NCBI GenBank assembly: GCA_031260385.1
Contig: JAIRKB010000017.1
Span: 1 to 5,189, forward strand
DNA from: Propionibacteriaceae bacterium
GTDB lineage: Bacteria > Actinomycetota > Actinomycetes > Propionibacteriales > Propionibacteriaceae
DNA length: 5,189 nt
Direction: 5' to 3'
The position numbers and the translations under genes were made by a program. The first letter of the stretch is position 1; the number at the start of each line of letters is the position of its first letter. Below, one piece after another: positions 1 to 5,189 of this stretch. Under the pieces are notes generated by a model. The model worked only from the letters and a program-made list of their open reading frames with translations, did not search any database and had not been told where the DNA came from.

Positions 1-300
1 CAGGGTTCCGACCACCAGCGCGAGGGCCAATCCATAGGTCATTAGGGCGATCGCAAAGATCGTTTTGGCGGGCATTGAAGAGGCCAGGGTGAGGAACCAT
101 TGGCTACCCGCCAGGGCGACAATGGCAACGGCCCCGCCGATGGCACAGGCCCCAACCCGGTTATCATGGGCGACCAAGGCAATGATGATCAGGGTGACCA
201 CTGACACTACCGAACCACCGATCACTCCCCCGACGAGTAGTTTCAACCCGGCGTGGTGCAGGCTGTCGGGTTGTCCGGCGGACTTGGCTAGCTTGATCAT
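1..300 (-). CDS. atpI: AtpI-like (ATP synthase protein I family) small membrane protein, 3' part cut off
   Basis: This is the first 100 codons of a small membrane protein whose end lies beyond base 1. I translated it directly from an ATG at 300-298. The product has a short polar N-terminus (residues 1-18), then hydrophobic segments at about 19-43, 49-73 and 79-99. The last contains a Tyr in a membrane helix (IALMTYGLAL), as in the UncI/AtpI family, members of which are thought to help assemble or stabilise the c-ring of F1Fo ATP synthase. The sequence alone is weakly diagnostic. The call rests mainly on topology and on position: actinobacteria place atpI between the wecA/rfe gene and atpB. 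The start codon overlaps the wecA stop in an ATGA junction and the Shine-Dalgarno is weak, so translation is probably coupled to wecA. It could instead be an unrelated small membrane protein inserted ahead of atpB. Confidence 0.72.
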   Translation of the reverse strand, partial: MIKLAKSAGQPDSLHHAGLKLLVGGVIGGSVVSVVTLIIIALVAHDNRVGACAIGGAVAIVALAGSQWFLTLASSMPAKTIFAIALMTYGLALALVVGTL

Positions 301-1400
301 TGGGTCACCGAGGTCTTGCGACAAGTTAGCACTACGAAAACCAAGGTCGAGACCACCACGATGACGACGATGCTGATGGTGATCGGTGAGGGGAAAACTG
401 CCAGGAATAAGGCCGAGTAAGCCAGCAGAGCGGTCCAGGCGTACATCATGCCAACCGCTCCCAACTGGGAACGACCGCGTTGGAGTAAGCGGTGATGGAG
501 ATGTTGCTTATCGGCAATGAACCACCAGACGCCTTGCCAGGTTCGCCGGGCGTAAGCGACGAACATGTCAATAAAAGGCAAGCCCAAGGCAATGATCGGC
601 ATCACCAACGGAATATAGGCGCCTAATAGTCCGGAGCGTTCATCGAGCCCCGTCGGATCAACCTGGCCGGTCAGTGAGATCATCGAGGCGGCGAACAGTA
701 GACCAAGCAACATCGCGCCGGAATCGCCCATAAAGATTTTCGCGGGGTAAAAATTGTAGGGCAGGTAGCCAATCGCGATCCCGCACATGCCGATAGTGAT
801 CAGCGAGGCGGTCGTTGCCCGGGCGATATTCATCTCAACGGTCAACCAGTAGGCGTAAATAAAGAAGGCGCTCGCTGAGATGGCAACGATCCCCGCCGCC
901 AAGCCGTCCAAGCCATCGATGATATTGACCGCATTAGCGCAAAAGAAGACCGCCGCCACGGTGATCAAGACTCCAGCGGCAGTGTCGAGGGTGATGATGC
1001 CGCCGGTGGGCGACGGGATCCAGTACATCCGCACTCCCCCGACCACCAGGATGCCAGCCGCTAGGACCTGCCCCGCGACCTTAGTCAAGGCGTTCAAATC
1101 AAAGATGTCGTCGAGGACCCCAACCAGACAGATCGCCGACGCCGCTGCCAGGATCACTAGAGAGTCTGGGGTGACATTGTGATATCGCGAAAGGAAGGGC
1201 ATCCGGGAGGCGACCAGGAAAGCGGCCGCCAACCCACCCAGCATGGCGATGCCGCCAAAGTAGGGTATGGAGGTGGTGTGAACATCGCGATCCCTCACTT
1301 TCGCGACGGCGCGGGCTCGAAGTGCCAAGGATCGACAAGCTGGGGTCAAGCAAAAACAGATCGCAACACCGACCAGAAAAACCAGCATGTATTCACGCAT
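297..1400 (-). CDS. wecA: WecA/TagO-family undecaprenyl/decaprenyl-phosphate sugar-1-phosphate transferase
   Basis: A 367-residue polytopic membrane enzyme of the glycosyltransferase 4 (MraY/WecA/TagO) family. It transfers a sugar-1-phosphate from UDP-sugar, usually GlcNAc-1-P, to polyprenyl phosphate on the inner face of the membrane, the first step of a lipid-linked envelope glycan such as arabinogalactan linker or teichoic acid. Visible family motifs are the N-terminal RDRDVHTTSIPYFGG (about 36-50), the catalytic/Mg pair in GVLDD (D97, D98), NAVNIIDGLDGL (156-167), FMGDSG (223-228) and the cytoplasmic His-rich loop DKQHLHHRLL (297-306). About ten or eleven hydrophobic segments span the chain. 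The ATG at 1400 is chosen because GGAGG sits 5 bases upstream; a second ATG at 1388 lacks this. The gene overlaps the tsaC stop by 8 bases and its TGA overlaps the atpI start by 4. The acceptor and sugar cannot be told from sequence; the symbol rfe is also used in actinobacteria. Confidence 0.95.
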   Translation of the reverse strand: MREYMLVFLVGVAICFCLTPACRSLALRARAVAKVRDRDVHTTSIPYFGGIAMLGGLAAAFLVASRMPFLSRYHNVTPDSLVILAAASAICLVGVLDDIFDLNALTKVAGQVLAAGILVVGGVRMYWIPSPTGGIITLDTAAGVLITVAAVFFCANAVNIIDGLDGLAAGIVAISASAFFIYAYWLTVEMNIARATTASLITIGMCGIAIGYLPYNFYPAKIFMGDSGAMLLGLLFAASMISLTGQVDPTGLDERSGLLGAYIPLVMPIIALGLPFIDMFVAYARRTWQGVWWFIADKQHLHHRLLQRGRSQLGAVGMMYAWTALLAYSALFLAVFPSPITISIVVIVVVSTLVFVVLTCRKTSVTQ

Positions 1401-2016
1401 CGGCGCCTCCGGCAGCTAAGAGGATTTCGTCTTCGGAGATTAACCCTACCCGAAGAATCCGTAGGTTGGAGGCTGAACAGTCCACTACTGTCGAGGGGGC
1501 GGGGCCAGGGGTGGGCCCGTCGTCAACATAGAGACTGACCGCCGCGCCGAGTTGGTCAATCGCCTCGTCGATGGTGGTAGCGGCTGGCTGGTCGTGTTGG
1601 TTGGCGCTGGAGACGGCGAGCGGGCCAGTTAAGGCCAGGAGTTCACATAGTTGGGCGTGAGCGGGGACCCGAATCCCGAGGGTGCCGAGCTTGCCAGCCA
1701 AGCTTAGATCGCGGCGTTCGGTCGGCAGGACGAGGGTGAGGGGCCCTGGCCAGAAGGCAGCAGCTAGGCGCCCGGCTCGGACGCTCGGTGGGTTGGTCAA
1801 CCACCAGGCCTGAGCGGCATCAGCGACGAGGACCGGTGGCGGGAATCCATCCGAACGCCCTTTGGCGTTCTGTAACCGAGCGACAGCCTCGGGGTTGTTG
1901 GCGATGGCGGCAATGCCATAGACGGTGTCGGTGGGGATGACGACTAACTCGCCGCGCTCCAATAGCTGGCGCGCCCTTGCCCACAGGCCCGGGTCAGTGT
2001 TCATAGCCTTAATCAT
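1393..2016 (-). CDS. tsaC: Threonylcarbamoyl-AMP synthase (YrdC/Sua5 domain, TsaC type)
   Basis: A 207-residue cytoplasmic enzyme that condenses threonine, bicarbonate and ATP to threonylcarbamoyl-AMP, the first step of t6A37 formation in ANN-decoding tRNAs. It is a single YrdC domain: PTDTVYG at 28-34 (nucleotide and threonine site), the KGR (K-x-R) signature at 52-54, FWPGPLT at 88-94, GIRVPAH at 114-120, SSAN at 136-139 and PSTVVD at 174-179. There is no long C-terminal Sua5 domain, so it is the short TsaC/YwlC form; ywlC or sua5 are alternative names. The ATG at 2016 has AGGCGAGG 6 bases upstream; an in-frame ATG four codons later is possible but worse placed. It starts 21 bases after prmC ends and runs 8 bases into wecA, so it is part of the same mRNA. 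The usual Ser-Gly after SSANx is replaced by His-Asp (SSANQHDQPAATT), a small departure that need not affect activity. Confidence 0.96.
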   Translation of the reverse strand: MIKAMNTDPGLWARARQLLERGELVVIPTDTVYGIAAIANNPEAVARLQNAKGRSDGFPPPVLVADAAQAWWLTNPPSVRAGRLAAAFWPGPLTLVLPTERRDLSLAGKLGTLGIRVPAHAQLCELLALTGPLAVSSANQHDQPAATTIDEAIDQLGAAVSLYVDDGPTPGPAPSTVVDCSASNLRILRVGLISEDEILLAAGGADA

Positions 2017-2037
2017 TGCACGCCTCGCCTGCGATCG

Positions 2038-2877
2038 CTATGACAAGCGGGCCACTACGAAACGCGCCCGCCCGGTGAGGTCTTGATGAGCGGAAATGTC
2101 GACAAAGCCCGCTCTGGCGAAGATCGCACAGACTTGGTCTGCCTGGTCATCGCCATGTTCACAACCGAGCACTCCCCCGGGCTTCAACAAACGCCGCGCA
2201 ACCCCGGTGACGATGCCGATGGCGGCCAGGGGGTCAGGTCCACAGAAGAGGGCTTCGGCCGGATCATGGAGCACATCACTAGCCAGAGGGGCACCGAAGG
2301 CCAAGTAGGGAGGGTTGGCGACGACCAGGTCAATAGTCCCGTTGAGCTCCAGCAGACCATCGAGCATATCGGCCTGAACAGGCCAGATTGACGTCCCTTC
2401 CAGGTTCTGGAGGAGATACTGAAAGGCTTCAGGACTCCGCTCAAGGGCCCATTGCTGGGCGGGCTTTGCTTCCGCAGCAATCGCTAGGGAGATCGCTCCG
2501 CTACCGGCGCATAGTTCCACCACCCGCCAATCCGGTTTGATTTGGGCAATCGCCCAACCCGCCAGGATTTCGGTTTCCGGGCGTGGGATGAAGACTCCCG
2601 GTCCGACGTGTACGGAAATCGTACGGAAGTGGGCTTGACCGGTGATGTGTTGAAGGGGTTTTCCCCGCAAGCGTTCAGCAACCGCTTGATCAAGGATCCG
2701 TTGTTGATCGGCAGTCAGTCCCCCGCCGAACCCCAGTTGGCCGAAGGGTAATCCGCAAGCAAAGGAAACCAAGGTTCGAGCGTCCGCTTCCGGGGACTCA
2801 AGGCCCGCAGCGGCGAGGGCGGCGCTAACTTGCCGTACTGCCATCGAAGAACTGAGGCCTTCACCGGCGTCGGTCAC
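2038..2877 (-). CDS. prmC: Peptide chain release factor N5-glutamine methyltransferase PrmC (HemK)
   Basis: A 279-residue SAM-dependent methyltransferase that methylates the glutamine of the GGQ motif in release factors 1 and 2, raising peptide-release activity. The N-terminal helical substrate-binding region covers about residues 1-85, followed by FIPRPETE (96-103), the SAM-binding motif I ELCAGSGAISLAIA (121-134), the catalytic NPPY (188-191) that holds the target glutamine, and a C-terminal tail ending DLTGRARFVVARL. Length is normal for the family. The start is GTG at 2877-2875, overlapping the prfA TGA as GTGA, with GAGGG 6 bases upstream; this fits translational coupling with prfA, which encodes its own substrate. 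A later ATG at 2844 would remove 11 poorly conserved residues and has a weaker ribosome site. The old HemK name reflects an abandoned haem-biosynthesis role. Confidence 0.97.
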   Translation of the reverse strand: MTDAGEGLSSSMAVRQVSAALAAAGLESPEADARTLVSFACGLPFGQLGFGGGLTADQQRILDQAVAERLRGKPLQHITGQAHFRTISVHVGPGVFIPRPETEILAGWAIAQIKPDWRVVELCAGSGAISLAIAAEAKPAQQWALERSPEAFQYLLQNLEGTSIWPVQADMLDGLLELNGTIDLVVANPPYLAFGAPLASDVLHDPAEALFCGPDPLAAIGIVTGVARRLLKPGGVLGCEHGDDQADQVCAIFARAGFVDISAHQDLTGRARFVVARLS

Positions 2878-3944
2878 GAACTACCCTCGGTCGCCTGGGC
2901 GAGACGCTCGGCGAGATCGGCCTCTAATAAGGCCGTGATCAGGGCTTGGAGATCGCCAGCCAGCACCACATCGAGATTATGGGCCTTGAAGCCAATCCGG
3001 TGGTCGGCGATCCGATTCTCGGGGAAGTTATAGGTTCGGATGCGCTCCGAGCGGTCGACCGTACGGACCTGTGACTTGCGGGCGGCCGAAGCGGACTGGG
3101 CAGCCTGCTCTTCGACTAAGGCGGTCAGCCGGGCACGTAACATACGCATCGCCGACTCGCGATTCTGCAGTTGGGAGCGCTCGTTTTGGCAAGAGACGAC
3201 CAGACCGGACGGCAGGTGGGTGATCCGCACCGCCGAGTCGGTGGTGTTGACCCCTTGCCCACCGGGCCCCGAGGAACGAAAGACGTCGATTCGCAGATCG
3301 GCATCGTCAATGACAATCTCGGTGGCGTCGAGGTCCGGCATGACGAGCACGCCGGCGGCCGAGGTGTGAATCCGCCCCTGGGATTCGGTGACTGGCACGC
3401 GCTGAACCCGATGGACCCCGCCTTCAAACTTTAGTGTGCCATAGAGCGCATCAGTCGCCGAGGCGCCCTTGACCGCAAAGGTGATGGTCTTGTAGCCCCC
3501 AAGATCGGTCTCCTGAGAGTCCAAGACTTCGATCTTCCAACCACGAGAGTCAATGTATTTGGCGTACATCCCGAAGAGGTCCTTGGCGAACAAGGCCGAC
3601 TCCTCGCCGCCCTCCCCCGACTTAATCTCCATGATGGCATCGCGAAAATCGTTGGGGTCGCGCGGGGCCAGCAAGCGGGTCAAACGCTCATCAACCTGGG
3701 CGAGAGCGGCTGCAAGCTGGACCGCTTCGTCGGCAAAGCTGGGATCTTCGCTCGCCAACTCCAAAGCGGTTTCCAGATCGGCGGTCAGCTGGGTTTTCTC
3801 CGCTAAGCCGCGCACGATCGGCGCCAACTCGGCGTAACGACGACCAAGCCGCCGTGACAGGTTGGCATCAGCGTGGACGGCCGGATCTGATAGTTGGGTC
3901 TCCAGATCCAGGTATTCGTCGATGAGGTCTTGGGTGCCGGACAT
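2874..3944 (-). CDS. prfA: Peptide chain release factor 1 (RF1)
   Basis: A 356-residue class I release factor that recognises UAA and UAG in the ribosomal A site and triggers peptidyl-tRNA hydrolysis. Seen in order: the N-terminal helical domain (about 1-100); the stop-codon-reading tripeptide PVT at 184-186 inside VQRVPVTESQGRIHTSA, the RF1 form rather than the SPF of RF2; the catalytic GGQ at 228-230 within RSSGPGGQGVNTTDSAVR; and the basic RTYNFPENRIADHR region (303-316). The start is set at the ATG at 3944, which has AAAGG 5 bases upstream and gives the usual MSGTQDLIDEYLDLE beginning. An in-frame ATG at 3962 would add six residues but has no ribosome site and lies in the tail of the upstream hairpin. 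The stop overlaps the prmC GTG by 4 bases, and PrmC should methylate Q230. Possible terminator between rpmE and this gene. Confidence 0.98.
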   Translation of the reverse strand: MSGTQDLIDEYLDLETQLSDPAVHADANLSRRLGRRYAELAPIVRGLAEKTQLTADLETALELASEDPSFADEAVQLAAALAQVDERLTRLLAPRDPNDFRDAIMEIKSGEGGEESALFAKDLFGMYAKYIDSRGWKIEVLDSQETDLGGYKTITFAVKGASATDALYGTLKFEGGVHRVQRVPVTESQGRIHTSAAGVLVMPDLDATEIVIDDADLRIDVFRSSGPGGQGVNTTDSAVRITHLPSGLVVSCQNERSQLQNRESAMRMLRARLTALVEEQAAQSASAARKSQVRTVDRSERIRTYNFPENRIADHRIGFKAHNLDVVLAGDLQALITALLEADLAERLAQATEGSS

Positions 3945-3947
3945 GAT

Positions 3948-3954
3948 CACCTTT
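3948..3954 (-). promoter_or_regulatory. Ribosome binding site that fixes the prfA start
   Basis: AAAGGTG on the minus strand, with AAAGG ending 5 bases before the ATG at 3944. It lies downstream of the alternative ATG at 3962, so it can only serve the inner start. Confidence 0.75.
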
Positions 3955-3967
3955 ACGAACATACAAC

Positions 3968-3991
3968 GGCACCGGGCAATCGCCCGGTGCC
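3968..3991 (-). terminator. Probable intrinsic terminator after rpmE
   Basis: A perfect inverted repeat with 10-bp arms (3968-3977 and 3982-3991, GGCACCGGGC and its complement) around a 4-base loop. It begins 10 bases after the rpmE stop. On the minus-strand transcript the stem is followed by GUUGUAUGUU, rich in U but not a continuous run. The stem is very GC-rich and compact, as expected of a terminator. It stands 23 bases before the prfA start, so it may end the rpmE message, attenuate read-through into prfA, or protect a 3' end. No convincing promoter was found between it and prfA. Confidence 0.7.
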
Positions 3992-4001
3992 TGTGGGGTA
4001 G

Positions 4002-4217
4002 CTAGTTGCTAGTTGGTTGGCCGTAACGGCGCGCGAAGCGGGCTACACGACCACCGGTGTCGAGGATCTTCTGTCGCCCAGTGTAGAAGGGATGACATTG
4101 GGAACAGACTTCGGCATTGATACTGCCGGATGCTTTGGTGGAGCGAGTGGTGAACTTGTTTCCGCAAGTGCAACTGACGCTCGTGACGACATAGTCAGGG
4201 TGAATCCCTGATTTCAT
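4002..4217 (-). CDS. rpmE: 50S ribosomal protein L31 (bL31), zinc-binding C+ type
   Basis: A 71-residue large-subunit protein that sits at the central protuberance and bridges the two subunits. The start MKSGIHPDY and the stretch VVTSVSCTCGNKF are typical bL31. Four cysteines (C16, C18, C38 and C41, as CxC and CxxC) form the zinc site, so this is the zinc-containing paralogue rather than the zinc-free form induced by zinc starvation. The core ends at HPFYTGRQKILDTGGRVARFARRYG, followed by a short tail QPTSN. The ATG at 4217 has AAGGAG 6 bases upstream. The gene is separated from rho by 106 bases containing its own likely promoter and a leader hairpin, and from prfA by a likely terminator, so it is probably transcribed at least partly on its own. 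A 7-base tandem repeat covers its last codons and stop. Confidence 0.97.
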   Translation of the reverse strand: MKSGIHPDYVVTSVSCTCGNKFTTRSTKASGSINAEVCSQCHPFYTGRQKILDTGGRVARFARRYGQPTSN

Positions 4218-4223
4218 GGCTCT

Positions 4224-4229
4224 CTCCTT
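4224..4229 (-). promoter_or_regulatory. Strong Shine-Dalgarno of rpmE
   Basis: AAGGAG on the minus strand, 6 bases before the ATG at 4217. It is the strongest ribosome site in the window, fitting a highly made ribosomal protein. It lies 5 bases downstream of the leader hairpin. Confidence 0.85.
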
Positions 4230-4234
4230 AAGTC

Positions 4235-4264
4235 ATGCCGGGTCGGGAGTACGTGAACCGGCAT
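4235..4264 (-). promoter_or_regulatory. Candidate 5' leader hairpin of rpmE mRNA
   Basis: Inverted repeat ATGCCGG (minus strand, 4264-4258) with CCGGCAT (4241-4235), a perfect 7-bp stem around a 16-base loop. Taking the promoter at 4271-4298, the first transcribed base falls at about 4264, so this stem would form the very 5' end of the rpmE mRNA, just ahead of the Shine-Dalgarno. Candidate autoregulatory L31 leaders have been described for several bacterial groups, including actinobacteria. I did not compare this hairpin with their consensus, so that match is an inference from position and structure. It could also simply stabilise the 5' end. Confidence 0.5.
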
Positions 4265-4270
4265 CGCTGG

Positions 4271-4298
4271 ATTATTATGCCATCCCGGAGCGCGTCAA
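4271..4298 (-). promoter_or_regulatory. Candidate SigA-type promoter for rpmE
   Basis: On the minus strand, TTGACG (4298-4293) and AATAAT (4276-4271) are separated by 16 bases. Each hexamer matches the housekeeping consensus at five of six positions. The expected start point, about seven bases beyond the -10, is an A at 4264, leaving a 47-base leader before the rpmE ATG. The -35 lies in the loop of the hairpin following rho, and the spacer covers one arm. This would let rpmE be expressed independently of rho. Confidence 0.6.
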
Positions 4299-4313
4299 GC
4301 AATCCGGGATGGC
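4279..4313 (-). terminator. Hairpin after rho, possible terminator
   Basis: Perfect 11-bp inverted repeat: GCCATCCCGGA on the minus strand (4313-4303) and its complement at 4289-4279, loop of 13 bases, starting 10 bases after the rho stop. It is followed by AUAAUAAU rather than a U run, so as an intrinsic terminator it would be of the weak, U-poor kind; alternatives are a processing or 3'-stabilising stem. It overlaps the rpmE promoter. Confidence 0.55.
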
Positions 4314-4323
4314 CATCGATCCG

Positions 4324-5189
4324 TTAGTTTGGTGTGGTCCGCGAGATCTGCAAGAGGAACTCGTGGTTGGATTGGGTCTTGCGCAATTGCTTGAGCAACA
4401 TCTCGAGGGCGGCCTGATCTTCCATGCCGGATAGCACCCGGCGCAGCTTCCAAATGATCGCTAGTTCGTCGCGTCCCATCAGCAATTCTTCGCGCCGGGT
4501 TCCCGAGGCATCGATATCAATGGCCGGGAAGATCCGCTTGTCAGCTAGGTCACGGCGCAAGCGCAGCTCCATATTGCCGGTGCCCTTGAACTCCTCGAAG
4601 ATCACTTCGTCCATCTTCGAGCCAGTCTCGATCAGGGCGGTCGCGAGAATCGTTAATGATCCGCCATCCTCGATATTGCGGGCGGCGCCAAAGAACTTCT
4701 TCGGTGGATAGAGGGCGGCCGAATCGACGCCACCGGAGAGGATCCGACCAGAGGCCGGAGCCGCTAGGTTATAGGCGCGCCCGAGGCGGGTGATGCCGTC
4801 GAGCAGGATAACGACATCCTTACCCATTTCGACTAGACGCTTGGCCCGTTCGATCGCCAACTCCGAGATCGTCGTATGATCTTCTGCCGGGCGGTCAAAG
4901 GTGGAGGCGATAACCTCGCCCGAAACCGTCCGCTGGAAGTCGGTCACTTCCTCAGGACGTTCGTCAACGAGCACGACCATCAGGTGGACTTCGGGGTTAT
5001 TGTCAGCGATCGCATTGGCGATCGCTTGCATGATCATGGTTTTGCCAGCCTTTGGTGGCGAGACGATCAAACCACGCTGACCCTTGCCGATCGGGGCGAC
5101 CATGTCAACAATCCGACCAGTCATCTTCGTCGGATCAGTTTCCAAACGCAGGCGTTCCTGGGGATAGAGCGGGGTTAACTTGGCAAAAT
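4324..5189 (-). CDS. rho: Transcription termination factor Rho, C-terminal ATPase part (5' end outside the window)
   Basis: The window holds the last 287 residues of Rho, the hexameric RNA-dependent ATPase that ends transcription of untranslated RNA. The frame is open to base 5189 and starts FAKLTPLYPQERLRLE, the linker before the ATPase core, so the RNA-binding N-terminal domain is missing because of the window edge. Numbering visible residues: Walker A GLIVSPPKAGKT (39-50), catalytic Glu in DERPEE (E76), Walker B VVILLD (125-130), Q loop region GRILSGGVDS (147-156), R loop region FKGTGNMEL (200-208) and arginine finger in SGTRREELL (R231). The tail NHEFLLQISRTTPN is actinobacterial in style. 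A TTG at 5145 lies inside the conserved core and is not a start. Two residues differ from E. coli at bicyclomycin-resistance positions (F84 for M219, G131 for S266). Stop is TAA; a hairpin follows 10 bases later. Confidence 0.98.
   Translation of the reverse strand, partial: FAKLTPLYPQERLRLETDPTKMTGRIVDMVAPIGKGQRGLIVSPPKAGKTMIMQAIANAIADNNPEVHLMVVLVDERPEEVTDFQRTVSGEVIASTFDRPAEDHTTISELAIERAKRLVEMGKDVVILLDGITRLGRAYNLAAPASGRILSGGVDSAALYPPKKFFGAARNIEDGGSLTILATALIETGSKMDEVIFEEFKGTGNMELRLRRDLADKRIFPAIDIDASGTRREELLMGRDELAIIWKLRRVLSGMEDQAALEMLLKQLRKTQSNHEFLLQISRTTPN

Noticed and set aside
65..364. Open frame of 99 codons on the plus strand
   Set aside because: It is antisense to the atpI-like gene and the end of wecA, with a composition-driven, low-complexity product (runs of Ala, Pro, Thr) and no family motif.
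2607..2629. Direct repeat GTACGGAA twice, 3 bases apart, in prmC
   Set aside because: It lies within the coding sequence in a conserved part of PrmC (around FRTISVHVG) and fits codon use; no further copies were seen.
297..2877. Possible new system from the mix of translation, envelope and ATP synthase genes
   Set aside because: The same order is widespread in Actinomycetota, so the grouping is ancestral synteny, not a new system.
2083..3837. Several plus-strand and alternate-frame open frames of 67 to 109 codons across prmC and prfA
   Set aside because: All lie over strongly conserved minus-strand genes, give Arg/Ser/Pro-rich products without motifs, and lack ribosome sites in a sensible context.
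3945..3962. Upstream ATG at 3962 as the prfA start
   Set aside because: No Shine-Dalgarno precedes it; the ATG at 3944 has AAAGG at 5 bases and gives the normal RF1 N-terminus.
4017..4434. Plus-strand open frames antisense to rpmE and the end of rho
   Set aside because: They mirror conserved genes or cross the regulatory gap; their products match no family I know.
5143..5145. TTG as a start for a shortened Rho
   Set aside because: Conserved Rho sequence (TPLYPQERLRL) continues upstream in frame to the window edge, so the gene is simply cut.

Overview
The window is a slice of actinobacterial core genome. Every gene reads on the minus strand, so transcription runs from high to low coordinates. 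In that direction the order is rho (5' end cut off by the window edge), rpmE, prfA, prmC, tsaC/ywlC, wecA/tagO-type transferase, and the start of an atpI-like gene. The same order is known from other Actinomycetota, for example Mycobacterium tuberculosis Rv1297 to Rv1303, where the ATP synthase operon follows. Base composition is moderately high in GC by eye (not counted), lower than in streptomycetes or mycobacteria. The Rho, RF1 and L31 proteins look actinobacterial, but I cannot name a genus.

Layout: 4324-5189 encodes the ATPase half of transcription terminator Rho. The 106-base gap at 4218-4323 is the richest non-coding stretch. It holds a perfect 11-bp hairpin just after rho, a good SigA-type promoter (TTGACG, 16 bases, AATAAT) threaded through that hairpin, and a second hairpin. 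The second hairpin would lie at the extreme 5' end of the rpmE mRNA, ahead of a strong Shine-Dalgarno. After rpmE comes a GC-rich 10-bp hairpin that looks like a terminator, then prfA. From prfA to atpI the genes are packed as one translationally coupled unit: 4-base overlap, 21-base gap, 8-base overlap, 4-base overlap.

Functionally, rpmE, prfA, prmC and tsaC all serve translation: ribosomal protein, release factor 1, the methyltransferase that modifies the release factor's GGQ glutamine, and the enzyme that makes the threonylcarbamoyl-AMP precursor of tRNA t6A37. wecA starts lipid-linked cell-envelope glycan synthesis, and atpI leads into the F1Fo ATP synthase genes.

I found no mobile element, CRISPR array, tRNA, rRNA or previously undescribed gene system. 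The items most worth checking are the overlapping terminator, promoter and leader before rpmE, and a Rho whose residues differ from E. coli at two of three classical bicyclomycin-resistance positions.
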